Shown here piece by piece: positions 32,003-40,423 of a DNA stretch of 64,000 bases. The stretch covers positions 18,817 to 82,816 of the forward strand of contig JOBE01000033.1 of the NCBI GenBank assembly GCA_000717735.1, given 5' to 3'. How positions within the stretch are numbered: position 1 is the stretch's first letter; every line of letters begins with the position of its first letter. Source of the stretch: Streptomyces griseoluteus (GTDB lineage Bacteria; Actinomycetota; Actinomycetes; Streptomycetales; Streptomycetaceae). The notes beneath the pieces were generated by a model, which made no database searches, was not told the origin of the DNA, and saw only the letters and a list, made by a program, of their open reading frames with translations. The position numbers and the translations under genes were made by a program.

Positions 32003-33996
32003 CAGCGCTCCTTGCCGGGCGAGGGCTCCCCGTACACGTAGCGTCCGAGCGCCGTGAGGGGGAAGACCTGCCGGTAGAGGTGGTAGTTGATGGAGAAGTC
32101 CCAGGGGAAGCCGGTGCCGGTGAAGTACGGCTCGTCCCAGGAGCCGTCCTCGCGCTGGGTCGCGGCGAGCCAGGCGACGCCCCGCCGGACCGGCTCGGAG
32201 TCGCGCTCGCCGGCCGCGAGGAGGGCGATCAGCGCCCAGGCGGTCTGGGACGCGGTGGAGGTGCCGCGGCCGATCCACCCCGGGTCGCTGTAGGAGCGGA
32301 GGTCCTCGCCCCAGCCGCCGTCCTCGTTCTGTACGGACCCGAGCCAGCCGACGGCCCGGCGGACGGCCGGATGGGAGACGGGCAGCCCCGCGGCGGTCAG
32401 CGCGGGGAGCACCGAGCCGGTGCCGTACACGTGGTTGACGCCCCAGCGGCCGAACCAGGCGCCGTTCGGCTCCTGTTCGGCGAGCAGCCACTCGATTCCC
32501 CTGCGGGTACGGGGGTCCTGGGCGAGGCCCTCGTACGCCAGCATCTCCACCACGTGGGCGGTGACGTCGGCGGACGGCGGGTCGATCACCTCGCCGAAGT
32601 CGCAGAACGGCAACTTGTTCGGGAAGGCACTGGTGTTGTCGGCGTCGAACGCGCCCCAGGCGCCGCCCCGCGACTGCATGCCGAGCGTCCAGCGGGTGCC
32701 CCGGGCGACGGCCGCCTCCACCCGTGCGGGCTCGGGGTGCCGGACCCTGTGCAGGGCGAGCACCACCTCCGCGGTGTCGTCGATGTCGGGGTAGTTGTCG
32801 TTGTGGAACTCGAACGCCCAGCCGCCCGGCGGCAGTTCGGGCCGCCGTACCGCCCAGTCCCCGGTCCTGGTGATCTCCTCGTCGAGCATCCAGTCGACGG
32901 CCCTCACCAGGGCCGGGTGGTCCGGCGGGAGCCCGGCGTCGGCGAGCGCGATCGTGGCGAGGCAGGTGTCCCAGACGGGCGACTGACAGGCCTCGATCAT
33001 CCGGGAGCCGTCCTCGCGCCACACGGCGAACCGGTCGAGCGATTCGAGACCGGCACGCATGACGGGGTGCCCGAGGTCGTAGCCGAGGAGGTGGAGGGCG
33101 ATGACGGAGTAGACGGCGGGGGGCTGGATGCCGCCCCAGCAGCCGTCGTTCTCCTGGCGTTCGACGATCCAGCGCGCGGCGACGTTCATGGCGGTCCTGC
33201 GCAGGGCGCGGGGCGCCACCCGGTGATAGGCGTGCAGCGCCTTGTCGAGCCGCTGGAAGATCCCGTCCCAGCCCGTCGCGGGGGCGAGGGGCCGTGGCGG
33301 GTTCGGCCGGGCCGGGTCGGTGTGCAGCTCGTCGAGCGGGAAGGGCGCGGGGCGGACCGGCCGCTTCGCGGAGACGACGGTGAGCGGCACGATCGTCTGC
33401 CGGGCCCAGCAGCCGAAGTCGTAGATGTTGAGCGGGAACCACTTCGGCAGGAAGAGCAGTTCCGGGGGCAGTTCCGGCAGGTCCTCCCAGCGCCACCAGC
33501 CGAAGAGGGCGAGCCAGATCCTGGTGAAGACCCGGGCGGCGGCGATGCCGCCCCTGGCGCGCACCCAGGCGGCGGCGCGTGCCATGTGCGGGGCCTCGGG
33601 CAGGTCTCCGGCGAGCCGCAGGGCCACATACGCCTCGACGGTGGCGGAGACCTCGCCGGGCCCGCCGTAGAAGGTGGCCCAGGCGCCGTCCTCGCGCTGC
33701 TCGCGGCGGATGTGGAGGGCGGCGGCGCGGGTGGTGTCGGCATCGAGGATGCCCAGGAACTGGCGGAGGAGGAGGTCCTCGGCGTCCATGGTGACGTTGG
33801 TCTCCAGGTCGCCCTTCCACCAGCCCTCTGGATCCTGTCGGGCGAGCAGGTGCTCGACGGCCCGCTCCGCGGCGCGCGCGGCGGTCCCGTCGAGGTCCGA
33901 CGCGGCGCCGCCACCACGTCGGGGCTCGTGCGTCGTGCTGGCCGCGGCTGCCCCGGGGCTCGCGGCCCCGGGGTTCCCGTCGGTCGTCGCTGTCAT
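32002..33996 (-). CDS. shc: Squalene-hopene cyclase
   Basis: A 664-residue terpenoid cyclase of normal length. The catalytic acid motif DIDDTA is at residues 404-409 (DxDD for squalene-hopene cyclases). QW repeats recur through both barrels (for example QEPNGAWFGRWG, QNEDGGWGED, QREDGSWDEP and the N-terminal RQDPEGWW). It converts squalene to hopene/hopanol at the membrane. ATG 33996 follows AAGGGGAA; an in-frame ATG at 34086 adds an unlikely leader. Confidence 0.97.
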   Translation of the reverse strand: MTATTDGNPGAASPGAAAASTTHEPRRGGGAASDLDGTAARAAERAVEHLLARQDPEGWWKGDLETNVTMDAEDLLLRQFLGILDADTTRAAALHIRREQREDGAWATFYGGPGEVSATVEAYVALRLAGDLPEAPHMARAAAWVRARGGIAAARVFTRIWLALFGWWRWEDLPELPPELLFLPKWFPLNIYDFGCWARQTIVPLTVVSAKRPVRPAPFPLDELHTDPARPNPPRPLAPATGWDGIFQRLDKALHAYHRVAPRALRRTAMNVAARWIVERQENDGCWGGIQPPAVYSVIALHLLGYDLGHPVMRAGLESLDRFAVWREDGSRMIEACQSPVWDTCLATIALADAGLPPDHPALVRAVDWMLDEEITRTGDWAVRRPELPPGGWAFEFHNDNYPDIDDTAEVVLALHRVRHPEPARVEAAVARGTRWTLGMQSRGGAWGAFDADNTSAFPNKLPFCDFGEVIDPPSADVTAHVVEMLAYEGLAQDPRTRRGIEWLLAEQEPNGAWFGRWGVNHVYGTGSVLPALTAAGLPVSHPAVRRAVGWLGSVQNEDGGWGEDLRSYSDPGWIGRGTSTASQTAWALIALLAAGERDSEPVRRGVAWLAATQREDGSWDEPYFTGTGFPWDFSINYHLYRQVFPLTALGRYVYGEPSPGKER

Positions 33997-34102
33997 GGCT
34001 TCCCCTTTGGCAGTCGGTGTCTTCTGCTTCTGCGGGTCTGCCGTCGGCCGGCGCCGGAGGGCACCGGCCGGCGACCGCGAACTCATATCAGGGTGATGGT
34101 GA

Positions 34103-35203
34103 TCATCTCTTCCGTACGACCACGAAGTCGGCGAGCGCGGTGAGCTGCGCCCGTACGCGGGCGGACATGTCCACCTCGTCCAGGGCCGCGACCGCGACCG
34201 CGTGCTGGCGGCGGGCCTCCTGGGAGGTCCACTCGCGTCCTCCGGCCTCCTCGATGAGGGCCGCCCGGAAGGCGAACTCCTCCTCGGAGAAACCGTCGAG
34301 GTCGTTGGACTTGGCGTCCGCGGCGAGCAGTTCGCCGAGCCGCTCGGAGGCGTCGCCGCCGGCGGCGAGGGCGGCGACGACCGGGAGGGACTTCTTGCGC
34401 TGGCGCAGGTCGCTCCAGGTCTGCTTGCCGGTGGACTCCGGGTCGCCCCAGATGCCGAGCAGGTCGTCCACGGCCTGGAAGGCCAGGCCCAGGTGGTACC
34501 CGTACTCCTCCAGCTTGTCGGCGGTGCGGTCGTCGGCCCCGCCGAGCACGGCGCCGATGGAGACGGCGCAGGCGAGCAGGGCGCCGGTCTTGTTGCCCTC
34601 CATCTCCAGGCACTCCTCGACGGTGACCCGCTCGCGGTGCTCGTAGGAGATGTCCTGGGCCTGACCGTCGATGAGCTTCCGGCTGGCGGTGGTGAGCCTG
34701 CGGGTCGCGCGGCCCGCCTCGGCCGTGCCGAGCTCGAGGAGGACCTCGTTGGCGAGCGCGAACAGGGCGTCGCCGACGAGGATGGCCTGCGCGGGGCCGT
34801 GCACCTTCCACACGGTGTCGCGGTGGCGGCGCTGTTCGTCCCCGTCCATCAGGTCGTCGTGCAGCAGCGAGAAGTTGTGGACGAGTTCCACGGCGACGGC
34901 GCCGGGGATTCCGACCTCGGGCGCGGCGCCCGCGGCCTCGGCCGACAGCAGGGCGAGCGCGGGGCGGACGGCCTTGCCTCCGTCGCCGTCCGCGGGCCTG
35001 CCGTGGGCGTCGATCCAGCCGAAGTGGTAGGCGGCCACGGTGTTCATGGGCGGCGCGAGGCGGTCGACGGCCGCCCGCAGTACGGGGGTGGACAGGGTCC
35101 GCCCCCGCTCCAGCAGTGCGGACACGTCCGCGGTGTCGACGGCCGGATTACCCGGCGGCGCTGTCGGCACGGTCTCTCCTCTTGTTCCGGTACTCACACT
35201 CAT
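34103..35203 (-). CDS. Polyprenyl (farnesyl) diphosphate synthase of the hopanoid operon
   Basis: A 366-residue trans-isoprenyl diphosphate synthase. The first Asp-rich motif is LLHDDLMDGDEQRR, with Phe five residues upstream, a short-chain determinant. The second is FQAVDDLLGIWGD. It supplies FPP for squalene synthesis by HpnCDE, though GGPP activity cannot be excluded. The ATG overlaps the hpnE stop (ATGA) with AGGAGG six bases upstream. Confidence 0.93.
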   Translation of the reverse strand: MSVSTGTRGETVPTAPPGNPAVDTADVSALLERGRTLSTPVLRAAVDRLAPPMNTVAAYHFGWIDAHGRPADGDGGKAVRPALALLSAEAAGAAPEVGIPGAVAVELVHNFSLLHDDLMDGDEQRRHRDTVWKVHGPAQAILVGDALFALANEVLLELGTAEAGRATRRLTTASRKLIDGQAQDISYEHRERVTVEECLEMEGNKTGALLACAVSIGAVLGGADDRTADKLEEYGYHLGLAFQAVDDLLGIWGDPESTGKQTWSDLRQRKKSLPVVAALAAGGDASERLGELLAADAKSNDLDGFSEEEFAFRAALIEEAGGREWTSQEARRQHAVAVAALDEVDMSARVRAQLTALADFVVVRKR

Positions 35204-36600
35204 ACCGCCTCCTGCAGCGGATGGTCATGGCGGCGGCCGAGGGTGGAGAGCACGGCGCCCGCGGCGCTGAAACCGCTGCGGACGGCACCCTCCATGGTCG
35301 CGGGCCAGCCTGTGGCGGTCCAGGCCCCGGCCAGATACAGCCCCGGGGCCCGGGTGCGGGCGCCGGGGCGCAGCCGGCCGACGCCCGGGGCGGGGGCGAA
35401 CGTCGCCGTCCGCTCCCTGGTGACGAAGAAGTCGCGGATCCCGGCACCGCGGGCGGCGGGCAGCAGCCGCTCCAGCTCGGGGAGGTACTTCGCGCGCAGG
35501 GCGGCGACGGGTTCGTCGATCTCGTCCTGGGCGGCGGACTGGGAGACGGCGAGGTACTGTCCGCCGCCGGTGAGTCCGGAGGAGTCGGTGCGGTCGAAGA
35601 CCCACTGGACCGGGGAGCCGAGGGTGGTGAAGAAGGGCCGCTTCAGGACCTTGCGGTCGTAGACGACGTGCAGGTTGAGGATGGGGGCGGTCGCGATGTC
35701 GAGGAGCCGGTCGGGGTCGTCGAGGGCGCCCTCGGGCAGCAGTCCGTGGGTCTCCTGCTGCGGTACGGCGAGGACGACGGCGTCCGCGGTGATCGTCTCG
35801 CCGGGTACGTCGACGGTCCAACGGCCGTCGTCGGTACGGGAGATCCGGTCGGCCTTGGTGCGGAGCAGGGTGCGGACGCCGAGGGCGTCGAGCTCCTTCG
35901 CGGCCCGGGTGTCGTGGAGTTCGCCGAGCGGGACGTGGGCCCAGCCGATGTCGGCGGCACCGGGCTCGGAGAGCAGACCGGTCTTGAAGACCATCGCGGC
36001 GAGGCCCATGGAGGCCTGCGGGGCGGGGGCGTTGAGGGTCGGGATGCCGACGAGGTCCCACAGGGCCTCGACGGCCCGCGGGGACTGCCCGTGCCGGCCG
36101 AGCCAGGTGGCGAAGTCGACGCCGTCGAGCGCCGGGTCGGCGGGGTCGAGCTTCTTCAGGGCGAGCGCGGCCCGGCCGACGGAGGCACGCTCGGCGAGCG
36201 AGAGGTGCGGGTACGTGGCGAGGCTGCGCGCCAGGTGCAGCGGTACGGGGAGGTTGTCGCGGCGGATCCGGCCGAGCCGGGGTCCGCGGGGATGGCCGAC
36301 GTCGAGGACGGGCACGTCGAGGCGGTCCTGGACGGGTGCCAGCCTGGCGGCGTCGATCCGGTCGAGGAACCAGCGGTAGGCGGTGCAGCAGCGCAGGTAG
36401 ACGTGCTGGCCGTTGTCGACGGTGAGGTCGCCACGGCGGAAGGAGAAGGCGAGGCCGCCGAGCCGGGGCCTGCCTTCGAGGAGGGTGACGCCGACACCGG
36501 CCCCGGCGAGCTGGAGCGCGGCGGTGATCCCGGCGAGCCCGCCGCCGACGACGACGGCGTGGGGCTGCCGGGCGTCGCGCTCGGTTCCTTCGTGGGTCAC
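35200..36600 (-). CDS. hpnE: Hydroxysqualene dehydroxylase (squalene-associated FAD-dependent desaturase) HpnE
   Basis: A 466-residue FAD amine-oxidase-like protein. It has VVVGGGLAGITAALQLAGAG (dinucleotide fold), GGLAFSFRRG, and the C-terminal FAD motif LYLAGAWTATGWPATMEGAVRSG. HpnE reduces hydroxysqualene to squalene. I chose GTG 36600 because it overlaps the stop of the preceding small ORF (GTGA); the frame is open to 36690, but that stretch duplicates the small ORF in another frame. Confidence 0.95.
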   Translation of the reverse strand: MTHEGTERDARQPHAVVVGGGLAGITAALQLAGAGVGVTLLEGRPRLGGLAFSFRRGDLTVDNGQHVYLRCCTAYRWFLDRIDAARLAPVQDRLDVPVLDVGHPRGPRLGRIRRDNLPVPLHLARSLATYPHLSLAERASVGRAALALKKLDPADPALDGVDFATWLGRHGQSPRAVEALWDLVGIPTLNAPAPQASMGLAAMVFKTGLLSEPGAADIGWAHVPLGELHDTRAAKELDALGVRTLLRTKADRISRTDDGRWTVDVPGETITADAVVLAVPQQETHGLLPEGALDDPDRLLDIATAPILNLHVVYDRKVLKRPFFTTLGSPVQWVFDRTDSSGLTGGGQYLAVSQSAAQDEIDEPVAALRAKYLPELERLLPAARGAGIRDFFVTRERTATFAPAPGVGRLRPGARTRAPGLYLAGAWTATGWPATMEGAVRSGFSAAGAVLSTLGRRHDHPLQEAV

Positions 36601-36686
36601 TCGGCCTCCGTTCGGGTCGTCGCGGGCAGGGACGCCGGGACGGCGTCCGGGGTTGCCCGGCGGGCCGGGGCGTACGGAACGATCAT
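36597..36686 (-). CDS. Small ORF between hpnD and hpnE (DUF6380-like)
   Basis: A 29-codon ORF, MIVPYAPARR onward, with AGGAGG seven bases before its ATG. Its TGA overlaps the hpnE GTG, and its ATG lies inside the hpnD end. The same position in S. coelicolor holds a very short annotated gene (SCO6761, from memory), and I recall a family DUF6380 for such proteins. It may act only as a translational coupler for hpnE or encode a real micropeptide. Confidence 0.6.
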   Translation of the reverse strand: MIVPYAPARRATPDAVPASLPATTRTEAE

Positions 36687-37633
36687 GCACGCCTCCTGAC
36701 CGTACGCCGGGCGATGTGGCGGGTGTCGAGGCCGGAGAGGCCGCGCACCGCGACGTACGCCTTCTCGCGGCCCGGCAGCGAGACCCGGCCGCGCAGCACG
36801 GCCCCGGGGTCGCGTTCGATCCGGTCGAGGAGGCGGCGGTAGATGCCGGCCATGGCGGCGACGCAGGCGCCGCTGCGCCGGTCGAGCATGGGCAGCAGCC
36901 GGTAGCCCTCGGCGAACAGGGCGCGGGCGCGCCGCACTTCGAAGTGGACGAGGCCGTCGAAGTCGGCGCCGGCGGGCGGGGTCTCGCCGCCGAAGCCCTC
37001 GCCGCAGCCGAACTTGGCGAGGTCGTCGCCCGGCAGGTAGGTCCGCCCGTTCTCCGCGTCCTCGCGTACGTCCCTGAGGATGTTGGTGAGTTGGAGCGCG
37101 AGGCCCAGGGTGTCCGCGTACTCGGGGGCGCGGTCGGCGCCCTGGGCGCCGGGCGCGGTGCCGAAGACGCCGAGGGAGAGCCTGCCGATCGCCCCGGCGA
37201 CGCAGCGGCAGTAGACCTTGAGGTCGTCCCAGGTCTCGAAGGTGGCGCCGTGGACGTCCATGAGGACGCCGTCGATGAGTTCGTCGAGGCCGTCGAGCGG
37301 GATCGGGAAGCGTCGGGCCGAGTCGGCGAGGGCGACGGCGACGGGGTCGGTGTCGTCCTCCTCGACCTCTCCGGCGCGGATCCGGCCGAGCAGGGTGCGG
37401 GTGGCCTCCAGGCGCTCCCGCTTGACCTCGGGCGCGAGCGTGCCGTCGCCGATGTCGTCGACGCGCCGGGAGAAGGCGTACAGGGCGGACATCGCCTGGC
37501 GCTTCCCGGCCGGCAGCAGCCGGATCCCGTAGGCGAAGTTGCGCGCCTGCTGTCCGGTGACCGCCTCGCAGTAGCTGTAGGCGGCCTGTACCGGTGCGGA
37601 CGACTGGGGGTGTCCCTCCACGGTCGCGCTCAC
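36683..37633 (-). CDS. hpnD: Presqualene diphosphate synthase HpnD
   Basis: A 316-residue squalene/phytoene synthase family enzyme. The first Asp motif is RRVDDIGDG near residue 57. The second is NILRDVREDAENGRTYLPGDD. In the HpnCDE pathway HpnD condenses two FPP to presqualene diphosphate. The GTG start overlaps the hpnC stop (GTGA). Confidence 0.95.
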   Translation of the reverse strand: MSATVEGHPQSSAPVQAAYSYCEAVTGQQARNFAYGIRLLPAGKRQAMSALYAFSRRVDDIGDGTLAPEVKRERLEATRTLLGRIRAGEVEEDDTDPVAVALADSARRFPIPLDGLDELIDGVLMDVHGATFETWDDLKVYCRCVAGAIGRLSLGVFGTAPGAQGADRAPEYADTLGLALQLTNILRDVREDAENGRTYLPGDDLAKFGCGEGFGGETPPAGADFDGLVHFEVRRARALFAEGYRLLPMLDRRSGACVAAMAGIYRRLLDRIERDPGAVLRGRVSLPGREKAYVAVRGLSGLDTRHIARRTVRRRA

Positions 37634-38541
37634 CCCTCTCTCCGCGCGCGGAGCAGAACCGCTCCCGCCTGGCGCATCAGGTTCGGCTTGGTGGACTTCG
37701 GTGGGCCGGTCAGTACGTCGAACCCGGCGTCGGTGATCGCGTCGAGCGCCGCGAGTCCTCCGGCGGTGAATCCCGCGAGGAGGAGGCGGAGCCGGCCGTG
37801 GACGCTGCCGACGAGCGGGCTGCCCGCGTGCAGCAGTGCGCGGGCCCGCTCGGCCTCGAAGGCGATCAGGGCGCGGACGGAGGCGCCGGCGGTGGGCTCG
37901 GCGAGGTCGGCCTCGGTGACGTGGAACCGCTTCAGGTCCTCGGCGGGGAGGTAGATCCGGTCGCGTCCGAGGTCCTCGGCGACGTCCTGGAGGTGCTCGA
38001 CGATCTGCAGGGCGGTGCAGATCTCGTCGGAGCGCCTGATCCGCTCGGGGGTGTCGGTGCCGGTGATCGCGAGGACGAGCCGGCCGACGGGGTTGGCGGA
38101 GAGTTCGCAGTACGCGAGGAGGTCGTCGTACGTCTCGTAGCGGCCGATCCGCTGGTCCTGGCGGTTGGCGGCGATGAGGCCGAGGAAGGGCTCGGGGGTG
38201 AGCCCGCACCGTCGGACGGTCGGCTGGAGGTCCCGCAGCAGGGGGTGGCGCGGGCTGCCGTCGAAGACACGGCGGAGGTCGGCCTCGAAGGCGTCGAGGA
38301 AGGCGAGCCGGTCCTCGGCGGTCTCCGGGTCGAGGCCGAGGTGGATGGCGTCGGCGCCGCCGGGGGCGAGGTCGCCGTCGCCGATGTCGTCGACGAGGCG
38401 GGCGAAGCCGTAGACGGCCATCAGGTCGTCGCGCCAGGCCCGCGGCAGGAAGAAGGGGGCCACGGGGAAGTTCTCGTCCGCGGCCTTGCCGAGTGTGGCG
38501 TGCGAGGAGGCGTCGGGGCGCGCCTGCCTGGTGTCCGTCAC
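37630..38541 (-). CDS. hpnC: Hydroxysqualene synthase HpnC
   Basis: A 303-residue squalene/phytoene synthase family protein. It has ARLVDDIGDG and EHLQDVAEDLGRDRIYLPAEDL, closely similar to HpnD but more divergent outside the motifs. It converts presqualene diphosphate to hydroxysqualene. GTG 38541 overlaps the stop of a 20-codon leader ORF, with no good independent ribosome site, so coupling is likely. Confidence 0.94.
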   Translation of the reverse strand: MTDTRQARPDASSHATLGKAADENFPVAPFFLPRAWRDDLMAVYGFARLVDDIGDGDLAPGGADAIHLGLDPETAEDRLAFLDAFEADLRRVFDGSPRHPLLRDLQPTVRRCGLTPEPFLGLIAANRQDQRIGRYETYDDLLAYCELSANPVGRLVLAITGTDTPERIRRSDEICTALQIVEHLQDVAEDLGRDRIYLPAEDLKRFHVTEADLAEPTAGASVRALIAFEAERARALLHAGSPLVGSVHGRLRLLLAGFTAGGLAALDAITDAGFDVLTGPPKSTKPNLMRQAGAVLLRARREG

Positions 38542-38600
38542 AGGTCACTGCCCGCCGGAGGGACGGCGACACCCTCGTGGAGCTGGAGATTCTGCGTCAT
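38538..38600 (-). CDS. Leader micro-ORF coupled to hpnC
   Basis: A 20-codon ORF starting MTQNLQLHEGVAVPP and ending AGSDL, with GGGAG upstream of its ATG. Its TGA overlaps the GTG of hpnC. hpnC itself lacks a clear Shine-Dalgarno sequence, which suggests initiation by coupling. It might be regulatory or merely a translational entry site. No similarity to any known family was recognised. Confidence 0.5.
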   Translation of the reverse strand: MTQNLQLHEGVAVPPAGSDL

Positions 38601-38853
38601 GGCCGTCACGTCTCCCGTTCTACACTGCCGATCCAATCCATCCCATTTCGGACACGCCGCCGACCCCCGTCCATAGGGCTGCCGCCCGGGGGCTCGATGG
38701 CCGTGGGGTATCGCCCTACTTGCCGCGAAACAGACCGCTCCAGCTTACGTTGTACGACGCCCGTCGGCGTTACGGGGTGCCGGGCGGCGGCAAGCTCACC
38801 CGTACGGGCCATCAACCCGCCGGTGAGGAAAGGGAGTTCGGCTTGCAGTGGGC
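38601..38853 (-). promoter_or_regulatory. Promoter region of the hopanoid operon
   Basis: About 250 bp between the hopanoid leader ORF and the TetR 3' end. On the minus strand it contains GGGATGGATTGGATCGG then GTGTAGAAC close to the leader start. No strong hairpin or dyad was recognised, and small open frames here look like shadows. The hopanoid promoter must lie in it. Confidence 0.35.
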
Positions 38854-39501
38854 TCAGAGGGCGCGTGCGCCCGAGACCACCATGGCGAGGGTCGTCTCGA
38901 CGACGGCGTTCCTGCGCTGCACGGGAAGGCGGCGAAGGGGCCCGTCGACCAGGAGGAGTGACAGTCCGTGCACGGCCGACCACGCGGCGGCGCCGGTGGC
39001 GGGCCGGGTGCCGGGCCGGGCGGCGCCGGACCGGGCGAGCGTCTCCAGCGCCTCCCTCAGCAGGGTGAAGGCGCGGATCTCGGGCTCGGTCTGCGGCCGC
39101 TCCGGCGCCGGTTCGTCCGTGGCACCGGGGCGGGGTACGCAGAACGCGGCCCGGTAGAGGCCGGGCTGCTCGACGGCGAAGCCGACGTACCCCCGGCAGA
39201 GGGCGGCGACCCGGCGCTCGGCCGCCAGGGCGGGGTCGTCGGCGCCCGGCTCGCGGGCTGCGGCCCGCTCCATGGAGTCGGCGAGTTCGCGCCGGGCGTG
39301 GGTCCTGACGGTGCGCAGGAGTTCACCGCGTCCGTCGAAGTGCCGGTAGGCGGCGGTGGGCGAGACGCCGACCCGGCGGGCCGCCTCGCGCAGGACGACC
39401 CGCTCGGGGCCGCCCTCGGTGGCGAGGGCGACGGCCGCGCAGATCAGCGCGTTGCGCAGATCGCCGTGATGATAGGTGTTTCCCCCCGAGATCGCTGCCA
39501 T
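38854..39501 (-). CDS. TetR-family transcriptional regulator
   Basis: A 215-residue TetR protein. The HTH comprises LRNALICAAVALATEGGPERVVLREAARRVGVSPTAAYRHF followed by DGRGELL. The C-terminal domain contains GYVGFAVEQPGLYRAAF (TetR_C_33/WHG-like). It lies upstream of the hopanoid operon in the same direction. An ATGTT-n9-AACAT dyad precedes its start, suggesting autoregulation. Its target could be the hopanoid operon or an unlinked gene. Confidence 0.9.
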   Translation of the reverse strand: MAAISGGNTYHHGDLRNALICAAVALATEGGPERVVLREAARRVGVSPTAAYRHFDGRGELLRTVRTHARRELADSMERAAAREPGADDPALAAERRVAALCRGYVGFAVEQPGLYRAAFCVPRPGATDEPAPERPQTEPEIRAFTLLREALETLARSGAARPGTRPATGAAAWSAVHGLSLLLVDGPLRRLPVQRRNAVVETTLAMVVSGARAL

Positions 39502-39517
39502 GGGCTCATCCTGCCCG

Positions 39518-39536
39518 ATGTTGACCGCATGAACAT
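39518..39536. promoter_or_regulatory. Dyad ATGTT-n9-AACAT upstream of the TetR gene
   Basis: An inverted repeat 17 bp before the TetR ATG, in a relatively AT-rich spot. Suits a TetR-type autoregulatory operator. Confidence 0.5.
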
Positions 39537-39571
39537 TCCAGGTGGCGGCGCGACGCGCGAAAAACGGAAGA

Positions 39572-39599
39572 GCCCCTACCGGATGAATCCGGCAGGGGC
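39572..39599 (-). terminator. Rho-independent terminator of the ABC/polymer operon
   Basis: GCCCCTACCGG and CCGGCAGGGGC form an 11-bp stem (one G-T type mismatch) with a 6-nt loop, followed on the minus strand by a run of five T. It lies 27 bp after the ATPase stop. Confidence 0.85.
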
Positions 39600-39625
39600 C
39601 CCTCGCGGGATCCGAACGACAGGCC

Positions 39626-40423
39626 CTAGCGAGCGGTCTCGCGCTCGTACGCCTTGAGCACCTCGTCCGTGGGGCCGTCCATCAGGAGCTGCCCCTTCTC
39701 CAGCCAGAGCACCCGGTCGCAGGTGTCCCGGATGGACTTGTTGCTGTGGCTCACCAGGAAGACCGTGCCGGCCTCCTTGCGGAGCTCGCGGATGCGCTCC
39801 TCGGAGCGGATCTGGAACTTGCGGTCGCCGGTCGCGAGCGCCTCGTCGATGAGGAGGACGTCGTGGTTCTTGGCGGCCGCGATGGCGAAGCGGAGCCGGG
39901 CGCCCATGCCGGAGGAGTACGTGCGCATGGGCAGGCTGATGAAGTCGCCCTTCTCGTTGATGCCGGAGAAGTCGACGATCCCCTCGTAGCGCGAGCGGAC
40001 CTCCTCGCGGCTCATGCCCATGGCGAGGCCGCCGAGGATGACGTTGCGCTCACCGGTGAGGTCGTTCATGAGCGCCGCGTTGACGCCCAGGAGCGAGGGC
40101 TGCCCGTCGGTGTAGACCTTGCCGCTCTCGGTGGGGAGCAGACCGGCGACGGCGCGGAGCAGGGTGGACTTGCCGGAGCCGTTGGAGCCGATGAGGCCGA
40201 TGGCCTCGCCCCGGTAGGCGGTGAAGGTGACGCCGCGGACCGCGTGGACCTTGCGGACGCCCCGGGTGACCTCGGCCTTGCCGCGGCCGACGATCCGGCT
40301 GAGCGCCGCCGTGGCGCTGCCCTTGCCTCCGCCACCGGCGTTGACCCGGTAGACGATGTGGACGTCGTCGCAGATGACGGTGGGAACGTCGGACCGGTCG
40401 GTGTTCGTGTTCGTATCAGCCAC
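39626..40423 (-). CDS. Polysaccharide/teichoic acid ABC transporter ATP-binding protein (TagH/Wzt type)
   Basis: A 265-residue ATPase. Walker A is GSNGSGKSTLLRAVAG, the signature is YSSGMGARLRFAIA and Walker B is DVLLIDEAL; the H-loop is VSHSN. The N-terminal extension before RGVTFTAY and the MNDLTGERNV element are typical of TagH/Wzt exporters. No C-terminal substrate domain is present. GTG start 8 bp inside the permease gene. It energises export of a glycopolymer by the adjacent permease. Confidence 0.94.
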   Translation of the reverse strand: MADTNTNTDRSDVPTVICDDVHIVYRVNAGGGGKGSATAALSRIVGRGKAEVTRGVRKVHAVRGVTFTAYRGEAIGLIGSNGSGKSTLLRAVAGLLPTESGKVYTDGQPSLLGVNAALMNDLTGERNVILGGLAMGMSREEVRSRYEGIVDFSGINEKGDFISLPMRTYSSGMGARLRFAIAAAKNHDVLLIDEALATGDRKFQIRSEERIRELRKEAGTVFLVSHSNKSIRDTCDRVLWLEKGQLLMDGPTDEVLKAYERETAR

